DNA of 64,000 nucleotides from Vreelandella rituensis. GTDB lineage: Bacteria > Pseudomonadota > Gammaproteobacteria > Pseudomonadales > Halomonadaceae. Position 1 is the stretch's first letter; the number at the start of each line of letters is the position of its first letter. The stretch spans positions 1-64,000 of the forward strand of contig NZ_QPIJ01000005.1 of the NCBI RefSeq assembly GCF_003336665.1, in the 5' to 3' direction. A model generated the notes under the pieces. That model made no database searches and had not been told where the DNA came from. It saw only the letters and a list, made by a program, of their open reading frames with translations. This document shows positions 17,689 to 26,535 of this stretch, piece by piece. A program made the translations under genes and the position numbers.

Positions 17689-17702
17689 TTGACTCAGCTC
17701 AA
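17689..17702 (+). promoter_or_regulatory. ANR/FNR box before hemN
   Basis: TTGAC-TCAG-CTCAA matches 8 of 10 consensus positions and is symmetric. Its centre at 17695.5, with a TACCAT -10-like hexamer at 17725-17730 and a start near 17737, again gives the class II -41.5 position. ANR-driven hemN expression under low oxygen is known in pseudomonads. Confidence 0.72.
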
Positions 17703-17764
17703 TCTTCCTTTCCTCTCTGCGAACTACCATTAGTACTATACGTTCTAGATACCGGAGCATCTGT

Positions 17765-19171
17765 ATGCCCGTTCAAGCCATTCCCGACCGCTACCCTGCT
17801 TTGAACGGATTCATTCCAGGCAGAGCTTGGAACCAAGCCATGTTACAGCGCAACGACAAAGAGGAGCCTCGCTATGCGTCTTACCCTACGCCGCGCTCCT
17901 TTCATGATAACTTCAGTGCCAAAGAGTTTACTGCCGCGCTAGAGCGCAGCAATAGCGGCAACAAGCCTTTAGGCGTGTATGTTCATGTGCCATTTTGCCG
18001 AAAAGTCTGCTTTTATTGCGCTTGCGACAAGATAGTCACCCAGAATACCCAACTAGCCGAGCCTTACCTATCGCGGCTGGATCGAGAAATGGTGCTGAGC
18101 TCACGCCATCTAGATTCCTCTCGTCAAATACAACAGCTTCACTGGGGCGGCACACCGACTTTTTTGACGCTGGATCAAATGAGCGACTTGATCGACCGGC
18201 TGGATGCACGTTTTGGCCTTTCCTACGCGCCAAACCGCGATTACTCCATCGATATTGACCCGCATCAAGCAGATGTATTGACCTTGCGCCATCTTCAAGC
18301 CCTGGGCTTCAACCGGATAAGCCTGTCGATACAGGATTTCGACCCGACCGTTCAACATGCAATCAATCGTGTGCAACCGCACGTCTTGACCGAGACATTG
18401 ATGGAAGAAGCCAGCCGTCTCGGTTTTCGCTCGCTTTCTTTGGACCTCATTTACGGCCTGCCTTGCCAGACTCGCACAAGTTTCGCCAAGACACTCGCCC
18501 AGGCAATCGAACTCAACCCAGCACGCTTCAAGGTAACCAGTTACCGTCATATGCCTGAGCGTTTTGCGTCCCAACGGCACATCAACCGCGACGACCTGCC
18601 GTGCCCCGAAGAAAAATCGGCGATTCTACATACCGCTATCACCATGCTGACCCAGGCCGGTTACGTGCCTATTGGACTGGACCATTTCGTCCGACCGGAT
18701 GACAACCTGGCCATCGCTCAGCAGCAAGGCACCCTACAGCGCAATTTCAAGAGCTACTCCAGCCACACCCAATATGATTTGGTGGGCTTAGGAGTTTCCG
18801 CTGTAAGTTGCGTGGATGATATCTATGCCCAGAACCCCACTGAGCCGGCAAGCTATGAACAAGCTTTGGATAAGGGCCACCTGGCCATAAAACGCGGCCT
18901 TCGCCTGACCCGGGATGACCAAATCCGCCGGCATGCCATCGAACGCATGCTGTGTTACATGGCACTCGACCTTGATGAAATCAGTAGACGGTGGAACATC
19001 GACGCACCGCGTTATCTTGCAGGTGCCCTGACCAAGCTGGAAGTTGCCGAACGCGCCGGGCTGATTCAGCGAACCGGCACCAGGTTGGTAGTTACCGCCC
19101 AGGGTCGATCAGTGCTTGGCCATCTAGCCATGGCTTTCGATGCTCGCTCCCCGACCCAAGCGGTTTCGTAA
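17765..19171 (+). CDS. hemN: Oxygen-independent coproporphyrinogen III dehydrogenase
   Basis: A 468-residue radical SAM enzyme that decarboxylates coproporphyrinogen III to protoporphyrinogen IX without O2, supplying heme for cbb3 oxidase. The radical SAM cluster motif CRKVCFYCACDK occurs near residues 78-89, preceded by YVHVPF. LHWGGTPTF and SIDIDPHQ follow, and a HemN C-terminal domain ends the protein. The ATG at 17765 has GGAG 7 nt upstream. The N-terminus is slightly longer than in E. coli; a start at 17840 is possible. Confidence 0.93.
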   Translation: MPVQAIPDRYPALNGFIPGRAWNQAMLQRNDKEEPRYASYPTPRSFHDNFSAKEFTAALERSNSGNKPLGVYVHVPFCRKVCFYCACDKIVTQNTQLAEPYLSRLDREMVLSSRHLDSSRQIQQLHWGGTPTFLTLDQMSDLIDRLDARFGLSYAPNRDYSIDIDPHQADVLTLRHLQALGFNRISLSIQDFDPTVQHAINRVQPHVLTETLMEEASRLGFRSLSLDLIYGLPCQTRTSFAKTLAQAIELNPARFKVTSYRHMPERFASQRHINRDDLPCPEEKSAILHTAITMLTQAGYVPIGLDHFVRPDDNLAIAQQQGTLQRNFKSYSSHTQYDLVGLGVSAVSCVDDIYAQNPTEPASYEQALDKGHLAIKRGLRLTRDDQIRRHAIERMLCYMALDLDEISRRWNIDAPRYLAGALTKLEVAERAGLIQRTGTRLVVTAQGRSVLGHLAMAFDARSPTQAVS

Positions 19172-19263
19172 AAACCGATTTTTAAGGAACTTTTTCGACA
19201 ACACTTGCTGCCGGCGCTTAATTCCTCATAATGGTCTTTGCCACCTATTTGAGGGAGGAACTC

Positions 19264-20016
19264 ATGCCGGACATCATTGGCCGTCATAGAGCCATACTGA
19301 ACGAAGCTCACTGTCAGACATGCAGCTTGAGCTCACTTTGCCTCCCCTTGGCGCTTGAGCTTGAACACATGGATCAGTTCGACTCGATCATTCGTCGTCG
19401 CGCACCACTCAAGAAAGGTGAGCCCCTGTTTCGCCAAGGGGATCTCTTCACCAGCGTGTTTGCCGTACGCTCCGGCAGTCTCAAGCAAGTCACCACGGAA
19501 GGTAATGGCAGTGATCAATTGACCAACTTCTATCTCCCTAGTGAGCTGGTGGGCCTTGATGGCATCAACGAAGCATCCTATCCAGGCAGTATCATTGCGC
19601 TGGAAACGACTACCGTCTGTGAAATTCCCTTCGACCGTCTGGATCTCCTTTCCGAACAACTCCCTGAATTACGCGGTCAGCTTTATCGCAGCATGAGCAA
19701 GGAGTTACGCGAGGATCGGCGCATGATGCGTCTACTTTCACGCAAGACCGCCGACCAACGCCTGGCAAGCTTCTTGATAACGCTATCCGAGCGGTTTCGC
19801 CGCAGGGGCTATTCGCCCTATAGCTTTCGGCTTTCCATGTCCCGAGCGGACATCGGCAACTACCTGGGACTGGCAGTGGAAACCGTCAGCCGCATCTTGA
19901 GCCGTTTTCAAAGCCAGAAGGTAGTGTCGGTTTCCGGAAGGGAAGTCAATGTCCTCGATATGCCCGCGCTGATTGGTTTATCTGAGGAAGAAGAGCAAGA
20001 GCTCAGTTCACCTTGA
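19264..20016 (+). CDS. anr: Oxygen-sensing CRP/FNR-family regulator ANR
   Basis: A 250-residue regulator. Cysteines C17, C20, C26 and C119 form the FNR-type [4Fe-4S] set ([10 protein letters not shown], then [10 protein letters not shown]). The cNMP-like domain spans about 30-150, and the helix-turn-helix [20 protein letters not shown] near 195-214 has the ExxSR recognition core of FNR. I chose 19264 because GGGAGGA precedes it and FNR proteins begin similarly; the frame opens at 19231. It likely activates ccoN and hemN at their boxes. Its last 14 nt overlap ttcA on the opposite strand. Confidence 0.95.
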   Translation: MPDIIGRHRAILNEAHCQTCSLSSLCLPLALELEHMDQFDSIIRRRAPLKKGEPLFRQGDLFTSVFAVRSGSLKQVTTEGNGSDQLTNFYLPSELVGLDGINEASYPGSIIALETTTVCEIPFDRLDLLSEQLPELRGQLYRSMSKELREDRRMMRLLSRKTADQRLASFLITLSERFRRRGYSPYSFRLSMSRADIGNYLGLAVETVSRILSRFQSQKVVSVSGREVNVLDMPALIGLSEEEEQELSSP

Positions 20017-20944
20017 CTGCCTGAATGCGGCTGGCCATCAGGTCAGCCTGCTTGGCTTCCAGCCCGGCAAAATCAAACAGCTGCCGATCGGCCAACTGAG
20101 ACGGTGCCACGTTGGTGACCGCCTTGAACATGCTCTCCAGCCGGCCGGGGTGTTTCTTGTCCCATTCCGCCAGCATCTCTTTCGCCAGTTGACGCTGCAT
20201 GTTGGGCTGAGAACCACATAGATTGCAGGGAATGATGGGAAACGCCATGTGCCGGGAAAACTCGGCGATATCGGCTTCCCTGCAATACGAAAGTGGCCGA
20301 ATCACGATGTTTTTTCCGTCATCCGAGAGCAGTTTAGGCGGCATGGCCTTGAGCGTTCCACCGAAAAAAAGATTAAGAAACAAGGTCTCCAGTATATCTT
20401 CTCGGTGGTGCCCCAAGGCAATCTTGGTGGCCTTGATTTCTTCGGCAAAGCCATACAAAGACCCTCTACGCAGCCGCGAACACAGCGCGCAGGTGGTTTT
20501 GCCTTCCGGGGTTTTTTCCTTGACCACCGAATACGTATCTCGCTCGAGAATATGATACTCGACGCCTAGATTGTCGAGATAGGCTGGCAAGATATGCTCG
20601 GGAAATCCGGGCTGTTTCTGATCAAGATTAACGGCGATCAAGGAAAAATCGACCGGTGCATTGCGCTGCAGGTTGCGCAAAATTTCCAGCAGAGTGTAGC
20701 TATCCTTGCCTCCACTGAGGCATACCATGACGCGATCACCTTCCTGAATCATGTCATAGTCGATAATGGCATTGCCTACCTGACGCCGCAGGCGCTTTTG
20801 CAGCCTGTTGAAGTCACGTTTTTCCTTGGCATCTACGCCCGGCTTAAAAGCCGATGAAACAATACTACGAGCATCATCTATACCGGAGCCGTTCACCTTG
20901 GAATGAGCGAGGACATCAGGATCGAAATGTTCAACGGATTGCAT
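20003..20944 (-). CDS. ttcA: tRNA 2-thiocytidine(32) synthetase TtcA
   Basis: A 313-residue PP-loop ATPase that thiolates C32 of certain tRNAs using an iron-sulfur cluster. The PP-loop is [14 protein letters not shown]; the CxxC pair is [10 protein letters not shown], and C-terminal [16 protein letters not shown] is characteristic. I chose the ATG at 20944 (MQSVEHFD); an in-frame upstream start at 20983 adds 13 residues. Its 3' end overlaps that of the convergent anr by 14 nt. Confidence 0.93.
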   Translation of the reverse strand: MQSVEHFDPDVLAHSKVNGSGIDDARSIVSSAFKPGVDAKEKRDFNRLQKRLRRQVGNAIIDYDMIQEGDRVMVCLSGGKDSYTLLEILRNLQRNAPVDFSLIAVNLDQKQPGFPEHILPAYLDNLGVEYHILERDTYSVVKEKTPEGKTTCALCSRLRRGSLYGFAEEIKATKIALGHHREDILETLFLNLFFGGTLKAMPPKLLSDDGKNIVIRPLSYCREADIAEFSRHMAFPIIPCNLCGSQPNMQRQLAKEMLAEWDKKHPGRLESMFKAVTNVAPSQLADRQLFDFAGLEAKQADLMASRIQAVKVN

Positions 20945-21003
20945 AGAGTAAGCCTGCCGATGGCTGAAATGGCGGGCGAACATTCTATCAACACTCGCCC
21001 CTT

Positions 21004-21035
21004 GCCTACCAACTGTCTATATACCAACTGTCTAT
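21004..21035. repeat. Short direct repeat upstream of ttcA
   Basis: The motif CCAACTGTCTATA occurs twice in tandem about 15 bp apart in the AT-rich gap between ttcA and the DUF294 gene. It is a minor repeat of unknown role, possibly in the ttcA promoter region. Confidence 0.4.
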
Positions 21036-21074
21036 ACAAACTACCTATCTGCCTAGCAACTTTCTGTCTCCCGC

Positions 21075-22895
21075 TCACGAATATTCCAGATGGTAACGAT
21101 GCGACAGCCGTTGCTTGAAATCCTTGACGATATGCAGGGCCTCTCGCAGCAGATCACGCTCCAATGAGGAAAGCTCCTGCACCACCACGCGATCCGGCTG
21201 GCGCCCTTCAGCCTCCCCTTCCATCTGGGCCAATTGCTGTCTGAGACGAATTTCGGTGAACAGCGCCAAGGCTTCCCCCAAGTCTTCGGCAAAGCGTTTT
21301 TTCAGACGTCCATCCTCCACTAACGCATCGAGACGCTCAAACGTGGACGTCGCCTTGATACGCCGCTCCAGAGCCATGGTGCGAACCCCATGCACGATCG
21401 TAAAGATGCCGCCTTTCTTGATATCGATGCCGTGCTGAGGTTTTTTCAACGAGCCGAACAACGTCAGAGGCGTCGAGAAACGCAGCGCCGTGCGAGCAAA
21501 GTAGGACAATAAAATCTCATCTCGTGCGCAGCGTTCAAACAATTCATCGCGCACCTGTTCCAGCAATTCTGCATTACCCGCCACCGCATGAGAGTCCAGA
21601 AGGATGGCCAGCTTCATCAGGCTCTCGCCATCACGGGCCGCGACCCAGTGAGCGATATTGTGCTTCCACTGAGTTACCGTTCCTACCCACTCAGGATTGC
21701 ATACCATGATATTACCGGGACAGGGAGGATAGCCCAGCTCCACCAGCGTATCCGTCAGGGCCTGCATTTGCTCACCAACGTCCGGCCACTCCAGGTCGTC
21801 GGCAAGAATCAACCCGTTATCCTGGTCAGTCTTGAGAATTTGCTCACCCCGCCCTTCACTGCCCATCACCATCATGCAGCTATCACGATGGTAGCGCTCA
21901 TCAATCAGAAATCCCCACGCCTTGTTCATGATGCGCCCGTTGAGCGCAGCCAGAAGATCCATGGCAAAGCGCAATTTGACCCCCTGAGCCATTAACGCCT
22001 TGACCAACTCAGGGGTGCGCCGGCTAGCTTCGGTCAGAGCCTGTAGGCTATCCGCCTGCTCGACCTGGAGGCTGATGACATAGCTACGACTGGAGAAATA
22101 ACTCAGCACATCCGTCAGTTCGACAACGCCGGTTACTTCCTTGTCTTCCACCACCGTTACACGGGCGACCTTGTGACGTGTCATGGCCACCAGGGCTTCA
22201 AACAGATATTGCTGCGGTGTGACACTCACCAACTCAAAATGGGCAATATCCTTGACCGCAGTGCTCTGCGCCAGTCCCTTGACCACCAAGGCGTTGAGCA
22301 AATCAGTCTTGGTCACCATCCCCACGCCTTCCTGACTTTTCACCAACAGGCTATCGGCATGACTGTCATTAAGAGTATGTACCGCCTGGTGGATTTGTGT
22401 CGTCGCCTCGACCATCAAGGGCGCGCGCATGCATTCAATCACCTTGGCCAGCATGAACCCAGCCATGGTAACGCCACCTTCTGCACGCTTTTCGGTCAAC
22501 AAGCGCGCTTTGTGAGCCAAGGTTTGACGAAAGAAATCATTGAAATCGGGATATTTCCGGCATAACTGCTGAAACAAGGCCTTGGGCAGCAAGTAGCACA
22601 GCGTCTCCTGCTCCGCCTGGAAACGATAACGACTCTTGCCATTGAGGATACTGATCGCACCAAAAAGATCGCCGGCAGTGTAAAGACCGATCCGAGCACT
22701 TGACGCTGGCAAGGTGGGATCGAGTTCAGCCACTTCACCTTTATGAATCAGAAAGACGAACTCACCAGGCTGTCCGGTTTCCAGAATGATTTCATCCCGG
22801 TCAAAATAGGCCAGATCCACACCACTGCGTATCCGTTCTCGACCCTCCTCGTCCAACAATGAAAAAGGCGGTTGTGAAAGTTCGACATCGACCAT
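21075..22895 (-). CDS. cNMP/CBS/DUF294 nucleotidyltransferase-like signalling protein
   Basis: A 606-residue cytosolic protein. Order: cyclic-nucleotide-binding domain (about 10-125), two CBS domains (about 160-275), a DUF294 nucleotidyltransferase-like domain near 335-365 (MVMGSEGRGEQ followed by TDQDN, the GS...DxD pattern), and a DUF294 C-terminal substrate-binding-like domain. Such proteins are usually found next to acetate/cation symporters and are presumed to sense energy charge or nucleotides, but the reaction is unknown. It is divergent from the symporter pair across a gap of about 700 bp. Confidence 0.85.
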   Translation of the reverse strand: MVDVELSQPPFSLLDEEGRERIRSGVDLAYFDRDEIILETGQPGEFVFLIHKGEVAELDPTLPASSARIGLYTAGDLFGAISILNGKSRYRFQAEQETLCYLLPKALFQQLCRKYPDFNDFFRQTLAHKARLLTEKRAEGGVTMAGFMLAKVIECMRAPLMVEATTQIHQAVHTLNDSHADSLLVKSQEGVGMVTKTDLLNALVVKGLAQSTAVKDIAHFELVSVTPQQYLFEALVAMTRHKVARVTVVEDKEVTGVVELTDVLSYFSSRSYVISLQVEQADSLQALTEASRRTPELVKALMAQGVKLRFAMDLLAALNGRIMNKAWGFLIDERYHRDSCMMVMGSEGRGEQILKTDQDNGLILADDLEWPDVGEQMQALTDTLVELGYPPCPGNIMVCNPEWVGTVTQWKHNIAHWVAARDGESLMKLAILLDSHAVAGNAELLEQVRDELFERCARDEILLSYFARTALRFSTPLTLFGSLKKPQHGIDIKKGGIFTIVHGVRTMALERRIKATSTFERLDALVEDGRLKKRFAEDLGEALALFTEIRLRQQLAQMEGEAEGRQPDRVVVQELSSLERDLLREALHIVKDFKQRLSHRYHLEYS

Positions 22896-23600
22896 GGTAT
22901 TACCCTCGTTATAGTACAGGTACTACAAGATTGTGGTGATTCACTGTCTGTCGCCGGCAACACCGGTAATACTCGTTTCGGTACAGTTTGCCAAAACCAG
23001 CAGCCACACCTGGAGAAGGATTTCGCAGCGCCTTACCATTATTTGATGGAACCCAAAGAACGACTTATGAAAAGCACCCATCCATGCTGAGAAGCTGAAA
23101 GTGGATCAAAACAGAATAACAAAATCATGTTTTGTGAGAATACCTAGACTATCGTTCCGTATCCTTGTGAAACGCATAAGCCCCTACAGAGAAAAAATTA
23201 TTAAAGCCTTTGTTTTTTAACAATTTATTAAAAATATCCACTACTCCCCTTTTGTCGTGATACCAAAGTCTGGGATTTAATTTTTGTGTTTATTGCCCAG
23301 TATTGTTCACGAGTCAGGCAGGGTAATCGCATGTTAGTTACGTAGCTCGATAGGCAGGCATTGAAGTGAGTAGAGAGCGACTTTAGTCAGCCAAGGGCAG
23401 TAAAGGGTAACCGGCGCTGTCATCACCAATGATGAAAATGCCGGTTACCTTGTTACCTCTTGAGCATATGAACGAACAAGATGGCTGTATGCTGAAAAGG
23501 GATACAAGATATTGTTTCGTGCATGCGACACCCTGATGAGTCATTCATTTTCAGTGCAACTTCCCCCTCCAACCTTAAATTACAAGTGGAGATCATCACT
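22896..23600. other. 705-bp intergenic regulatory region before the symporter operon
   Basis: No gene is supported. The left part, adjoining the divergent DUF294 gene, holds its promoter region; the middle (about 23180-23260) is very AT-rich. A nested hairpin lies at 23407-23448. A frame opening at 23523 upstream of the small symporter subunit is leader, not protein. The size of the gap is unusual in this compact window. Confidence 0.5.
23407..23448 (+). promoter_or_regulatory. Nested hairpin in the symporter leader region
   Basis: The outer arms GTAACCGGC (23407-23415) and GCCGGTTAC (23440-23448) are perfectly complementary. An inner CATCA/TGATG stem with loop CCAA sits at 23421-23434. It lies about 150 bp before the symporter start with no gene upstream on this strand. 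It may be an RNA leader structure, an orphan terminator or a cruciform. Confidence 0.5.
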
Positions 23601-23861
23601 ATGGCAGACGATAAATCCAATGCTGCTGCTTACTGGAAGGCTAACGTACGCCTGATTGCCGGATGCCTAGTCGTCTGGGCATTCGTCTCGTACGGCTGTG
23701 CCATCCTGTTCCGACCATTGCTGGCAGGCATCCCTGTCGGCGGCACCGACCTTGGTTTCTGGTTTGCCCAACAAGGTTCCATTCTGACGTTCATAGTGCT
23801 CATTTTCTTCTACGCCTGGAAAATGAACAAACTGGACGAAAAATTTGGACTCGGGGAGTAA
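23601..23861 (+). CDS. DUF4212 small subunit of sodium:solute symporter
   Basis: An 86-residue protein with two transmembrane helices (about 18-40 and 55-75) and the conserved GFWFAQQGSI and AWKMNKLDEKFG segments of DUF4212, the small partner of VC_2705-type sodium:solute symporters. The start at 23601 has a GTGGAG ribosome binding site. The large subunit begins 6 nt after the stop. It is presumed to assemble with the large subunit in the inner membrane. Confidence 0.9.
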   Translation: MADDKSNAAAYWKANVRLIAGCLVVWAFVSYGCAILFRPLLAGIPVGGTDLGFWFAQQGSILTFIVLIFFYAWKMNKLDEKFGLGE

Positions 23862-23867
23862 GCCAGC

Positions 23868-25664
23868 ATGAGTCAATTTGCAATCAATCTTTTGTTCGTC
23901 GGGGCATCATTTGCCCTATATATAGGCATCGCTGTATGGGCGCGTGCCGGCTCGACCAAGGACTTCTATGTTGCAGGTGGTGGGGTACACCCGATCACTA
24001 ACGGCATGGCGACGGCGGCCGACTGGATGTCCGCAGCTTCCTTTATTTCCATGGCCGGTCTGCTGGCGTCAGGCGGCTATGCCAACTCATCGTTCCTGAT
24101 GGGCTGGACCGGCGGCTATGTCATCCTGGCCATGTTGCTGGCACCTTACTTGCGTAAGTTCGGCAAGTTCACCGTGCCCGACTTCATCGGCGATCGCTTC
24201 TACAGCAACACCGCTCGTCTGGTGGCGGTAATCTGCCTGGTAGTGGCATCGGTCACCTACGTCATCGGTCAGATGACCGGTGCCGGCGTAGCCTTCTCGC
24301 GCTTTCTGGAAGTCAGCAACACCTGGGGCATCTGGATTGCCGCCTTCATCGTGTTCCTGTATGCCGTATTCGGTGGTATGAAAGGCATTACCTACACACA
24401 GGTGGCCCAGTACGTGGTACTGATCATTGCCTACACCATTCCGGCAGTGTTCATCGCCATGCAGTTGACCGGCAACCCCATTCCCATGTTCGGGATGTTC
24501 AGCACTCACACCGAATCCGGCTTGCCGCTGCTGACCAAACTGAACGCGGTTCTCAATGAACTTGGGTTCCGGGACTACACGGCCGACGTCGACAACAAGT
24601 TGAACATGGTCCTGTTCACCCTGTCGTTGATGGTAGGTACCGCTGGTCTGCCTCACGTCATCATCCGCTTCTTCACCGTTCCCAAGGTGGCTGACGCACG
24701 TTGGTCGGCGGGCTGGGCATTGGTATTCATCGCCCTGCTCTATCTGACGGCACCGGCTGTCGCCTCCATGGCACGCCTGAACCTGATGACCACCGTTTAC
24801 CCACAAGCCGCAGGCCAGGTGGAAAGCTACGAAGATGCAATGGATAACGCCCTGATTTATGAAGAGCGTCCCGAATGGATCAGAACCTGGGAAGAGACGG
24901 GCCTGATCACCTTCACCGACCGCAACAATGACGGCCGCGTCCAGCTTTACAACGATGGCAATGAAGACTTTGCCGATACAGCGGAAGCGCGTGGATGGGA
25001 AGGCAGCGAACTGAGTGTCAACAACGACATTCTGGTACTCGCCAACCCGGAAATCGCCAACTTGCCGCCATGGGTTATCGGTCTGATCGCCGCCGGTGGT
25101 ATTGCAGCGGCACTGTCTACCGCAGCGGGTCTGTTGCTGGCCATTTCCTCGGCCATCAGTCATGACTTGATCAAGACCATGATCAACCCGAAGATCTCCG
25201 AAAAAGGCGAAATGCTGGCTGCGCGGATCTCCATGGGCGGCGCCATCTTGTTGGCAACCTATCTTGGTCTTAACCCACCCGGGTTTGCGGCTCAGACGGT
25301 GGCACTTGCCTTCGGCATCGCCGGTGCTTCGCTGTTCCCGGCGCTGATGATGGGTATCTTCTCCAAGCGCATGAACAGCAAAGGCGCGATTGCCGGCATG
25401 CTGGCCGGTCTGCTCTGCACCCTGCTGTATATCTTCACCTACTTGGGCTGGCTCTTCATTCCCGGCACCAACATGCTGCCCAACACCGCGGAAAACTGGA
25501 TATTTGGCGTTTCGCCGCTGTCCTTCGGCGCGGTGGGTGCAATGATCAACTTCGCGGTTGCCTTCGCGGTATCCAGTGCCACTGAAGAACCTCCGCAAGC
25601 TATCCAGGACCTGGTGGAAAGCGTTCGCTCTCCAAAAGGGGCTGGCATGGCAGTCGACCATTAA
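23868..25664 (+). CDS. Sodium:solute symporter large subunit (acetate/organic acid type)
   Basis: A 598-residue SSS-family carrier related to ActP, with about 13 helices and the signature GGGVHPITNGMATAADWMSAASF (core ATAADWMSAASF near residues 45-57). It probably imports acetate or a similar monocarboxylate with Na+, supported by the nearby acs and crbSR genes. A soluble loop (about 310-395) carries an EF-hand-like DRNNDGRV segment at 351-358. The family naming (VC_2705) is from similarity; the substrate is inferred. A terminator follows the stop. Confidence 0.9.
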   Translation: MSQFAINLLFVGASFALYIGIAVWARAGSTKDFYVAGGGVHPITNGMATAADWMSAASFISMAGLLASGGYANSSFLMGWTGGYVILAMLLAPYLRKFGKFTVPDFIGDRFYSNTARLVAVICLVVASVTYVIGQMTGAGVAFSRFLEVSNTWGIWIAAFIVFLYAVFGGMKGITYTQVAQYVVLIIAYTIPAVFIAMQLTGNPIPMFGMFSTHTESGLPLLTKLNAVLNELGFRDYTADVDNKLNMVLFTLSLMVGTAGLPHVIIRFFTVPKVADARWSAGWALVFIALLYLTAPAVASMARLNLMTTVYPQAAGQVESYEDAMDNALIYEERPEWIRTWEETGLITFTDRNNDGRVQLYNDGNEDFADTAEARGWEGSELSVNNDILVLANPEIANLPPWVIGLIAAGGIAAALSTAAGLLLAISSAISHDLIKTMINPKISEKGEMLAARISMGGAILLATYLGLNPPGFAAQTVALAFGIAGASLFPALMMGIFSKRMNSKGAIAGMLAGLLCTLLYIFTYLGWLFIPGTNMLPNTAENWIFGVSPLSFGAVGAMINFAVAFAVSSATEEPPQAIQDLVESVRSPKGAGMAVDH

Positions 25665-25714
25665 GCCATAATCGATTCCGGATGCAGCCTCTCTGAGCTG
25701 TGGAATCAAAATGA

Positions 25715-25743
25715 AATCGGGCTTCCCCTGGGGGAGCCCGATT
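25715..25743 (+). terminator. Terminator after the symporter operon
   Basis: AATCGGGCT (25715-25723) and AGCCCGATT (25735-25743) form a 9-bp stem around a GC-rich loop 51 nt after the stop. Its tail is only moderately T-rich. Confidence 0.75.
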
Positions 25744-25763
25744 GCTTTCAGGAAGGTTGAATT

Positions 25764-26276
25764 ATGTTATGGCATTTAGTTGCGGCAGTATTCGCCGGTT
25801 TAGCGGCCGCCGGAGTGGGCTTGTTCTTGCGGGTTGTCACTCGCAAATGGCTACCCAGCTGGATCGTTCCAGTCTGTGCCGGGCTGGGCATGCTGGCTTA
25901 CCAAATAAACCACGAGTATTCCTGGTTCAGCCACAAGCAAAGCCAGCTACCTGAATCAGCGCAGGTAATCAGCAGCGAAAAAGGTGAAGCCTTCTGGCGC
26001 CCCTGGACATATTTCTTTCCAATGACTATCGCCTTCAGGGTCGTCGACCAGGACAACATGGTGAAAAGTGAGGCGAATGACCAACAACTGGTTGAATTCA
26101 TCCTCTACCACTTTGAAAAACTGCATATGGACCGGGTAACCACGCAGGCTTACCTACTCAATTGCACCACCCGCGACCTCCTGCCCCTCGAAGGGGAACA
26201 GCGTCAGCCCCGCACTACCGAGATGCGTCAGCTAAAAGACTCTGCCCCTCTCTACCAAGCGTTATGCAACACCTGA
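25764..26276 (+). CDS. Unknown two-helix membrane protein
   Basis: I do not recognise this 170-residue protein. It has two hydrophobic segments (about 3-23 and 31-48), then a soluble region with HEYSWFSHKQ, EAFWRPWTYFFPMT and a C-terminal part with scattered cysteines (LLNCTTRDL, ALCNT). The N-in or N-out topology is uncertain. A GGAAGG ribosome binding site precedes the ATG. It sits between the symporter operon terminator and the crbS-like kinase gene, on the same strand, so a role in the acetate module is possible but only by position. Confidence 0.75.
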   Translation: MLWHLVAAVFAGLAAAGVGLFLRVVTRKWLPSWIVPVCAGLGMLAYQINHEYSWFSHKQSQLPESAQVISSEKGEAFWRPWTYFFPMTIAFRVVDQDNMVKSEANDQQLVEFILYHFEKLHMDRVTTQAYLLNCTTRDLLPLEGEQRQPRTTEMRQLKDSAPLYQALCNT

Positions 26277-26535
26277 CATTTCTTCCAAGTGGCCGGTTTC
26301 AAATCTTCAATGCCTGAGTAGCGCCCGGAAACCGGTTGGTGGACTGGACTCACTCAGGTTATCTCGTCATTACAAACTTCCTGCCTCTCGACTGCCCCCA
26401 TAAGCGGTATTAACGTAGAATCTGCGTTCCCCTGCTGCCTATCGCTTGGCCCGGGTTTTCCAGCACTCCCAAGCGCTATTTCGGTAATCGTATTTACCAG
26501 GCACTTATTTGTTAGCTCTATTGACGGAGAGATGC
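26277..26535. other. Intergenic region before the sensor kinase
   Basis: A 259-bp gap. CCGGTTTC (26293-26300) and GAAACCGG (26328-26335) can pair across 27 nt, a weak terminator-like structure after the unknown gene. GGAGAG at 26526-26531 is the kinase ribosome binding site. No gene is seen. Confidence 0.45.

Noticed and set aside
24087-25709. 540-codon minus-strand open frame antisense to the symporter
   Set aside because: The symporter on the plus strand has clear family motifs; this frame shows Gln/His/Gly-rich sequence typical of antisense shadows.
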